Assembly: GCA_938049075.1 (NCBI GenBank)
Contig: CALICZ010000070.1
Location: 1-10,460, forward strand
Source: an uncultured Candidatus Saccharibacteria bacterium
GTDB lineage: Bacteria; Patescibacteriota; Saccharimonadia; Saccharimonadales; Saccharimonadaceae
Reading direction: 5' to 3'
DNA: 10,460 nucleotides
In this document: positions 6,382 through 10,460 of the stretch, piece after piece
Position numbering within the stretch: the first letter of the stretch is position 1
Layout of the letters: each line of letters starts with the position of its first letter
Notes under the pieces: generated by a model
What the model was told of the DNA's origin: nothing
Seen by the model: only the letters and a program-made list of their open reading frames with translations
Database searches by the model: none
Position numbers and translations under genes: made by a program

Positions 6382-6929
6382 CAGCGCTGCTCCTTATCAA
6401 GTGTGGTCAGATGCTTCTCGATCAGCTGGCGATCTTTTGACGCGTCAACAGTCTCAGCGGTCACTGCACGCGTTGCCTCGACGACCATGTCGACCATCTC
6501 ACGGCGCAGCGCCCGCTTGGCCTCAGCCAACTCTGTCTGCGTCTGGGTGCGAGCCGACGCTAAGATGCGCTCGGCCTGCGTGTGGGCGTCGTCTTTGGCG
6601 TCGTTCACCATGCTGGCTGCCTCAGTCTTGGCAGCAGTCACAATTTCTTGCGACTCGTGGCGGGCTTTCTTGAGCATTGCAGCAGTGCGCTCCTCGGTCT
6701 CGTCAGCCGCCTTTTGCGCTTTTTCAGCTGCTTTGAGGCCATCGCGAATCTTCGCATCGCGCTGATCGAGCATGTCGAGCAGCGGTGGATAGACCCACTT
6801 CTTCAAGACCAAGAGCAGCACCACAAATGCCACCATTTGCAGGACAAACAGCTGCCAATCAAGACCAAGCGACGAGAACAAGTCGCCACCACCCGCCTCT
6901 GTCGATGCAAAATAGTGCAGGGTATTCAC
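6381..6929 (-). CDS. atpF: Fo ATP synthase b subunit (peripheral stalk)
   Basis: The 182-residue product has one membrane helix at about 25-44 (WQLFVLQMVAFVVLLLVLKKW). A long charged helix rich in Ala, Glu and Lys follows (from LDQRDAKIRDGLKAAEKAQ onward), which pairs with a second b to form the stator stalk. The start is GTG at 6929-6927. It is chosen because it has an AAGGAG site 9 bases upstream that overlaps the atpE stop (TAAGGAG), and because the product has the normal short periplasmic N-terminus. The stop overlaps the atpH start by one base. Confidence 0.95.
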   Translation of the reverse strand: MNTLHYFASTEAGGGDLFSSLGLDWQLFVLQMVAFVVLLLVLKKWVYPPLLDMLDQRDAKIRDGLKAAEKAQKAADETEERTAAMLKKARHESQEIVTAAKTEAASMVNDAKDDAHTQAERILASARTQTQTELAEAKRALRREMVDMVVEATRAVTAETVDASKDRQLIEKHLTTLDKEQR

Positions 6930-6942
6930 GAGTGCGAACTCC

Positions 6943-7155
6943 TTACATCACCTTGCCGACAATCGCGGCCACAAAACCAATGATAGCCAAAGCATCGATA
7001 AACGAGATACCAAGGATCATCATGGTGCGTAGGTCGTTAATCTTCTCTGGGTTGCGGCCAGCCGCCTTCATGGCGTTGGCACCAATCCAACCACACCCGA
7101 TCGCAGCAAACGCTGCTGGAATAGCATACGCCAGGGTAAATGCGATGTCTTTCAT
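6943..7155 (-). CDS. atpE: Fo ATP synthase c subunit (rotor ring)
   Basis: This 70-residue protein is a two-helix hairpin with the polar loop RNPEK at 34-38. The ion-carrying acid is Asp54 in FIDALAIIG, in the middle of helix 2. There is no Gln in helix 1 and no Ser/Thr next to the acid, so a proton-binding rather than sodium-binding ring is expected. Helix 1 has a partly eroded glycine pattern (GCGWIGANAMKAAG) with a Cys and a Trp where small residues are usual. The ribosome site is an excellent AAGGAG, 8 bases before ATG, and the gene sits 32 bases after atpB. The high stoichiometry of c fits this being the best ribosome site in the operon. Confidence 0.96.
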   Translation of the reverse strand: MKDIAFTLAYAIPAAFAAIGCGWIGANAMKAAGRNPEKINDLRTMMILGISFIDALAIIGFVAAIVGKVM

Positions 7156-7187
7156 AATTATTTCTCCTTATTTAGTTATTACCAATG

Positions 7188-8018
7188 TTATTTTACTCCT
7201 TCGGTCACGAGGTTCGCGTCTGAAGAAGTCGAGGTATTTGAGTGCGTATCTTTTTCCTCATCACCGCCGTGATGCGTGAGCCCAAGTGAAATAAACACGG
7301 TTGAAAGCATAAAGAAGATATAGGCCTGAATGCCACCAATGAATAATTCAAAGAGATAGAACGGCTGCAATACTGCTGGCATTGCCGCCTGGGTAAGGTA
7401 AGCGATCATCGCAATCAAAATCTCACCCGCCAGCACATTACCAAACAGACGGAAGGACAGGCTCAGTAAGCGCGAGAACTCTGCCACAATCTCAAGAATC
7501 CCGACAAAGGACATGATTGGATCGCGCAAGGGGTTGACAAAATACCGCTTGAGGTTACCGACAAAGCCAAGCTCGCGTGCTGCATACACCTGCGCCATAA
7601 CGATCGTAACGGCCGCGAGGGCGAAGGTCATGTTAAGATCGGCATTTTGGCCCCGGAATAGTGGTGTATGGCCAACCATCACTGGCCCAACAACTGGCAA
7701 TAGCCCCAGCCAATATTGCGCGGCGATAAAGAAAAACATTGTAATAACAAGAGGAGCAACGCGCCGCGTCCATTTCTTGCTAGGAATAACCTGCCCAACG
7801 GTATTGTACAGCCCCTCAAAGCACCAGACAGTCAAGCGAGTTGCAAAATTCGCCTTCTTCTTGCCCAGCACCGCTGCCCGCGTGCGAAACATCAGCCAAG
7901 CCAAGACGATGAGGCCCAGCAGGCCAACGAGATTGGCATTAGTAATTGGCCAGCCAGCGATCGAAAACACCTCGTCTGCCTTGACCGAGATGTGTGGCAC
8001 TGCCGCAAAAAACATCAT
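7188..8018 (-). CDS. atpB: Fo ATP synthase a subunit (proton channel)
   Basis: The 276-residue membrane protein carries the hallmark SFRLFGNVLAGE segment with the essential Arg190 (E. coli Arg210). Glu199 and Gln231 (GGIQAYIFFMLS) match the channel residues near E. coli Glu219 and Gln252. Five or more hydrophobic helices are evident. The C-terminus has an extra hydrophilic tail of about 30 residues rich in Ser, Thr and Asp, after HHGGDEEKD. The start ATG forms an ATGA overlap with the upstream atpI-like gene and has a strong AGGGAGGT site 8 bases upstream. A second ATG follows at once. Confidence 0.96.
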   Translation of the reverse strand: MMFFAAVPHISVKADEVFSIAGWPITNANLVGLLGLIVLAWLMFRTRAAVLGKKKANFATRLTVWCFEGLYNTVGQVIPSKKWTRRVAPLVITMFFFIAAQYWLGLLPVVGPVMVGHTPLFRGQNADLNMTFALAAVTIVMAQVYAARELGFVGNLKRYFVNPLRDPIMSFVGILEIVAEFSRLLSLSFRLFGNVLAGEILIAMIAYLTQAAMPAVLQPFYLFELFIGGIQAYIFFMLSTVFISLGLTHHGGDEEKDTHSNTSTSSDANLVTEGVK

Positions 8019-8260
8019 GTGCGATGACCTCCCTTAATTTGGTGCGTGATGAGCCCCGCTGCAAGAGCGATACCGACCACCAAGCCAGCAAACATCAGCC
8101 ATGGCTTGGTTGCAAACTGCCGGTCTGCCCAGACTCCGAGCAAAAACAACCCAACAGTTGGCACCGCCATTCGCCAGGTTGTCCCCAGTGCAGCACGCCA
8201 CAGCACACTAACCACTTGGCTACCGTGCGAGCGGGCATTCTCACGAGACTCCGTACTCAT
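8015..8260 (-). CDS. AtpI/AtpZ-like small membrane protein, first gene of the operon
   Basis: This 81-residue protein has two membrane helices at about 30-45 and 53-72, joined by a short loop with DRQF. The pattern VGLFLLGVWADRQF, then PWLMFAGLVVGIALAAGLI, is that of the AtpZ/AtpI (ATPase gene 1) family. Its members sit in front of atpB and are implicated in c-ring assembly or magnesium/calcium supply. The N-terminal 29 residues are polar. The start at 8260 follows an extended -10 box by only 8 bases, so the message is probably leaderless or nearly so. The stop overlaps atpB. The family call is good, but the protein is short and poorly conserved, so no gene symbol is fixed. Confidence 0.82.
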   Translation of the reverse strand: MSTESRENARSHGSQVVSVLWRAALGTTWRMAVPTVGLFLLGVWADRQFATKPWLMFAGLVVGIALAAGLITHQIKGGHRT

Positions 8261-8268
8261 ATGGCCTT

Positions 8269-8297
8269 ATTGTACCAGGAGGCTCAGCAGACGTAAA
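8269..8297 (-). promoter_or_regulatory. Promoter of the ATP synthase operon
   Basis: On the minus strand, TTTACG (8297-8292) is followed after 17 bases by TACAAT (8274-8269). A TG lies one base before the -10, which makes it an extended -10. The expected transcription start falls at about 8262-8260, at or within two bases of the atpI ATG, so the transcript is predicted to be leaderless. It is the only convincing promoter upstream of the operon. Confidence 0.65.
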
Positions 8298-8482
8298 GAG
8301 GGAAGCGGCAGTTGGTTATGCATCTTAAATTACCGCCATCTTGCGGCACACTAACATCGTGCTTTTGCTTCTTGAGATGATAGAGCAACACACATAGCTT
8401 GTGATGATTTAGCGTGGAGTTGCTGCTTTATATATGACATTGACTTTTATAACCATTTCTCAGGGGGCTCTGCGCGAGACAA

Positions 8483-8512
8483 CTGGCGTCGCACAGCAAA
8501 GCCGCGTATACT
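8483..8512 (+). promoter_or_regulatory. Leaderless promoter of the 68-residue gene
   Basis: A TATACT -10 box lies at 8507-8512, and the ATG at 8519 is exactly where transcription should begin. The -35 region is weak (CTGGCG at 8483-8488, 18-base spacer). No Shine-Dalgarno can fit between the box and the ATG, so leaderless translation is inferred. Confidence 0.55.
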
Positions 8513-8518
8513 AGAGCT

Positions 8519-8725
8519 ATGCCACGCCGCAACAAAACACCCAAACACCAGCCCTACCGCCCACCGCGCAGCGAAGCGGCCAAAAAGCGCTACCCGAGCC
8601 GCGCAGCTGCCTTGCGCGCCATTGCCGAGCTCCGCAAATACCAGCTGGATGTGCAGTTACGCGCGTATCAATCACCGCACGATGGTGGCTGGTATCTGAC
8701 GAGTCAGCAGAGTGCAGGAGATTAA
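8519..8725 (+). CDS. Small basic protein, function unknown
   Basis: This 68-residue protein is rich in Arg and Lys, with a disordered-looking N-terminus (PRRNKTPKHQPYRPPRSE). A predicted helix (YPSRAAALRAIAELRKYQ) and a compact end (LQLRAYQSPHDGGWYLTSQQ) follow. The pattern of a helix followed by a beta-like 'HDGGWYLTS' turn suggests a small folded, possibly nucleic-acid- or ribosome-associated protein. I think similar short proteins occur in other Saccharibacteria, but I cannot confirm it here. A TATACT box 7 bases before the ATG supports it as a real, leaderless gene. It is divergent from the ATP synthase operon. No terminator is evident after it. Confidence 0.65.
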   Translation: MPRRNKTPKHQPYRPPRSEAAKKRYPSRAAALRAIAELRKYQLDVQLRAYQSPHDGGWYLTSQQSAGD

Positions 8726-8793
8726 CATCCCGGTAATTCCCACACCTCTCTATTCTCATATTTTTCGCAAGAAACCCTCATAGGAAGTCGATA

Positions 8794-8807
8794 CTTCTCC
8801 GGAGAAG
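8794..8807. repeat. Perfect 14-bp palindrome
   Basis: CTTCTCC is followed directly by its reverse complement GGAGAAG, with no spacer. It lies between the 68-residue gene and the glutaredoxin gene, about 140 bases upstream of the glutaredoxin promoter. A dimeric regulator site is possible. No loop is available for a stable terminator hairpin and no T tract follows. One copy only was seen. Confidence 0.5.
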
Positions 8808-8931
8808 ATCCACCCCGTACCAAAAAATCACAAACATCATTATAGCAACACGCTTTTATATTCCACCCAGATGAAACAGAGAAAGGGAACTAACACCGAG
8901 GAATAAGCCGTGCGCCGTAGACCCAGTACGC

Positions 8932-8962
8932 TTGCCAACCCCACCTCCACCCATGCTATACT
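8932..8962 (+). promoter_or_regulatory. Promoter of the glutaredoxin gene
   Basis: TTGCCA (8932-8937) and an extended -10 TGCTATACT (TATACT at 8957-8962) are separated by 19 bases; the long spacer is offset by the TG extension. Transcription should start at about 8969, leaving a leader of roughly 18 bases that holds the AGGGGA ribosome site. The -10 and following AG match those of the promoter at 8507. Confidence 0.65.
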
Positions 8963-8986
8963 AGCAAGAGCGAAAGGGGAATACGT

Positions 8987-9256
8987 ATGAGTACAACACC
9001 ATCAGTTACACTATATAGCGCAGAGTGGTGCGCCTATTGCAAAACAGAGAAGCAATATCTCGATAAGCTGGGCGTGCACTATACCATCAAAGATATCGAG
9101 AAAACGCCTGGCGCTGCGGACGAGCTCGCTGCCAAAACCGGCGGCAAAGCCCAGGGTATTCCAGTCACAGACATTGCTGGCGAGATCGTCTATGGCTTTG
9201 ACCGAGCTCGAATTGATGAGCTCCTTACAGCAAAGGGATTGCTGCCAGAAGCATAG
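8987..9256 (+). CDS. Glutaredoxin-family thiol-disulfide protein
   Basis: This 89-residue thioredoxin-fold protein has the redox pair Cys15 and Cys18 in WCAYC, the cis-proline Pro59 in GIPVTDI and a GFDR segment near the end. These fit glutaredoxin or NrdH-like proteins that reduce disulfides or glutathione adducts in the cytoplasm. The active site is CAYC, not the common CPYC; loss of the proline usually shifts the redox potential. The start at 8987 is supported by AGGGGA 6 bases upstream and a promoter before that. The gene is monocistronic, bounded by its own promoter and terminator. It could supply electrons to ribonucleotide reductase or a peroxiredoxin, but no partner is nearby. Confidence 0.92.
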   Translation: MSTTPSVTLYSAEWCAYCKTEKQYLDKLGVHYTIKDIEKTPGAADELAAKTGGKAQGIPVTDIAGEIVYGFDRARIDELLTAKGLLPEA

Positions 9257-9276
9257 CTTGGCTATGTATCACATTC

Positions 9277-9307
9277 AACTCACTGCTCGGGAAGGGCAGT
9301 GAGTTTT
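9277..9307 (+). terminator. Intrinsic terminator after the glutaredoxin gene
   Basis: A perfect 10-bp stem (9277-9286 AACTCACTGC with 9296-9305) encloses a 9-base loop and ends in TTTT at 9304-9307. It starts 21 bases after the glutaredoxin stop codon. Confidence 0.88.
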
Positions 9308-9686
9308 ACTATTGGCTGCTCACATACGAGAGAAATGGAGGGGTATAGGTAGTATACATATATTGTTCACGCTTTTTTGTTTGACTCAACGAGAGACTTT
9401 TTAGTGACCGTAATTGTTGCGTGTTGATTATTTATGACAGGTGTACTGTATTAATTCTTGCCTATAGTTAGTACTCATTGAGCACTAACATCTAACGTAT
9501 ACATTGACTAAATATCAGACCTCTTATCCTAATCACTATCTTGCAAAAACATGGGATTCTAGTGCCAGGGCTGATAGGCGACCATTACACTCATGTCATA
9601 TTCTATTGAATAGTGGGTGATTCTGGGCACATTAAGCCTTGAATCTCGGATTTTCCTGACGCATCCATAACCCACTATTTACCTAC
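9308..9686. other. Gene-free stretch between converging genes
   Basis: About 380 bases are AT-rich relative to the genes on both sides and contain no frame with credible coding character. I found no tRNA, CRISPR repeat or insertion-sequence end. The right-hand part holds the structured element at 9609-9679. The rest shows nothing I can name. Confidence 0.6.
9609..9679 (-). other. Possible three-way-junction structure just after the RCC1 gene
   Basis: An outer perfect 10-bp inverted repeat (9609-9618 AATAGTGGGT with 9670-9679) encloses two inner hairpins. The first is 9619-9645: GATTC pairs with GAATC, then after one mismatch GGGC pairs with GCCT (one wobble), leaving a 7-base loop. The second is weaker: GGAT at 9648-9651 with ATCC at 9663-9666. 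It lies 7 bases past the RCC1 gene stop, so it would fall in the 3' end of that message. No T tract follows, so it is not a textbook terminator. Confidence 0.4.
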
Positions 9687-10460
9687 CTAATAGAACTTCA
9701 CGTGGCGCTGCGGATTGGTGTTTTTGTTAGCACGGGGCGTTGGGTTGGTGGTAGTCGTATCGTCGCCCAGCTGGCCGTTGGAGTTATTACCCACGGTGAA
9801 TACTTTTCGGTTGTTAGCATAGACCACTGTCGTACCGTAGCCCGAACGCACATACGATGCCAAGTTACCCTGCGCGCCGAGCACCAACATCTGCTGCGGG
9901 GTAGGGTAGATGCCATTAGTACCACCACCGATATGCCCAATACCCAGCTGACCAGTTACATTACTACCCGCGCCAAAGACACGACCATCACTAGTGACGA
10001 CAAAAGTGTTACCATTCTTAGAGGCTATCCCATTGGAGGTCGTCCACGACGACACTGCCTTGACGCCAGACGGGAGAATAAAATTAACAGGGGTTGGGTT
10101 GTATACTTGACGCTTGTATGCATCAAGGTTAGATGTATCGACATAGACACCATTACCGAGTGCACCGTTGTTAAGGCCAAAGGTTTTCACTTCGCCATTA
10201 GCATAGACCATCGTCGCAAAGTATTGGTCTGTTGTGATATCGATGACACCACCAGAAGCAACCTGCTCCAGCGTCGGATTGTATGGCGCATAGACCTTAT
10301 GAGTATAATATTCGCAGGAATCCATCTTAGTGTCACCGGTTGCGCTATTTGCCTCAATTATACACAAACCTCGCCCGCCAATATCGCTGCTGTTGCTGAG
10401 GTAGACATGGCTCCACGAGTTTGTCGGATAGCGAAAGTCAAAGCGCTTACCACCAGACCA
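9687..10460 (-). CDS. RCC1-repeat protein, 5' end outside the window
   Basis: The frame is open from the right edge to a TAG at 9689-9687, giving 257 visible residues; the true start lies outside. An internal TTG at 10367 is not a likely start, because the frame upstream (WSGGKRFDFRYPTNSW) reads as protein. At least three RCC1-type propeller repeats are visible: YANGEVKTFGLNNGALGNG, then TSDGRVFGAGSNVTGQLGIG, then YANNRKVFTVGNNSNGQLGDD. Each repeat ends in a 'NPTP/YPTP' turn. Bacterial RCC1 proteins are often secreted or surface-anchored and used for protein contacts. The N-terminal visible part is rich in Ser, Thr, Asn and Tyr, as in extracellular proteins. Cysteines occur only in the first 60 visible residues (GLCIIE and DSCEYY) and could form a disulfide. 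A surface protein of an epibiont is a reasonable inference; a signal or pilin-like leader would be off the window. Confidence 0.82.
   Translation of the reverse strand, partial: WSGGKRFDFRYPTNSWSHVYLSNSSDIGGRGLCIIEANSATGDTKMDSCEYYTHKVYAPYNPTLEQVASGGVIDITTDQYFATMVYANGEVKTFGLNNGALGNGVYVDTSNLDAYKRQVYNPTPVNFILPSGVKAVSSWTTSNGIASKNGNTFVVTSDGRVFGAGSNVTGQLGIGHIGGGTNGIYPTPQQMLVLGAQGNLASYVRSGYGTTVVYANNRKVFTVGNNSNGQLGDDTTTTNPTPRANKNTNPQRHVKFY

Noticed and set aside
8261..8518. Possible RNA gene or riboswitch in the divergent intergenic region
   Set aside because: Only a 4-bp CCGC/GCGG hairpin near 8333-8346 and the two promoters were seen; no tRNA or known riboswitch pattern.
8726..8986. Possible tRNA or small RNA before the glutaredoxin gene
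   Set aside because: No T-arm-like GGTTC consensus or cloverleaf on either strand; only the palindrome and promoter are supported.
10365..10367. TTG at 10367 as the start of the RCC1 gene
   Set aside because: The frame stays open and protein-like to the window edge, so the gene is 5'-truncated and this codon is internal.
1..10460. UGA recoding to glycine, as in Absconditabacteria or Gracilibacteria
   Set aside because: atpI, atpF, atpG and the 177-residue gene all end at TGA codons that overlap the next start, and the conserved proteins contain no in-frame TGA.
1..10460. CRISPR array, insertion sequence or toxin-antitoxin pair
   Set aside because: No regularly spaced repeats, transposase motifs, terminal inverted repeats with target duplications or paired small toxin/antitoxin genes were seen.

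Overview
The window is most easily read as a Candidatus Saccharibacteria (TM7) chromosome segment carrying an F-type ATP synthase operon, joined inside atpD to a Bacteroidetes-like (probably Capnocytophaga or a related Flavobacteriia) segment. The Saccharibacteria assignment rests on the overall style of the atp proteins, the strong Shine-Dalgarno sites, leaderless-looking promoters with TATACT/TACAAT -10 boxes, and the small accessory genes. TGA is used as a stop in several tightly overlapping genes, so this is not a UGA-recoding Absconditabacteria/Gracilibacteria genome. No taxonomic search could be run; the lineage calls come from recognition of protein signatures.

Layout, right to left, because the operon is on the minus strand. 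A divergent intergenic region near 8261-8518 holds the operon promoter. The operon reads atpI-like, atpB (a), atpE (c), atpF (b), atpH (delta), atpA (alpha), atpG (gamma), two unrecognised four-helix membrane proteins, then atpD (beta). The genes overlap or lie within about 35 bases of each other, with ATGA, TGATG or TAAGGAG stop/start couplings and good Shine-Dalgarno sites. Together they encode a complete proton-type Fo, the alpha, gamma and delta subunits and most of beta.

Left of about 1440-1475 the character changes. Base composition falls (hand counts: 65% GC at 1561-1620, 62% at 1441-1500, 50% at 1381-1440, 38% at 1321-1380, 35% at 241-300). The last third of beta and the following short 94-residue epsilon (atpC) look like Bacteroidetes proteins, and Shine-Dalgarno sites disappear. 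A strong terminator, a small RelA/SpoT-type HD hydrolase and a fragment of a Bacteroidetes-type phage minor head protein follow. The switch lies inside one of the most conserved stretches of any beta subunit and keeps the frame. That is what either a metagenome/amplification assembly misjoin or homologous recombination between an epibiont and a neighbouring bacterium would leave. The misjoin is the default explanation.

Right of the operon, on the plus strand, lie a 68-residue basic protein with a leaderless promoter and a glutaredoxin (CAYC active site) with its own promoter and a clear intrinsic terminator. A gene-poor stretch of about 380 bases contains a possible three-way-junction structure. 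A minus-strand RCC1-repeat protein then runs off the right edge.

The best leads are the chimeric atpD/atpC end, the two coupled membrane proteins between atpG and atpD, the unusual residues in beta (Ala at the first Walker A glycine, Ser at the adenine-stacking Tyr) and the shortened delta subunit.
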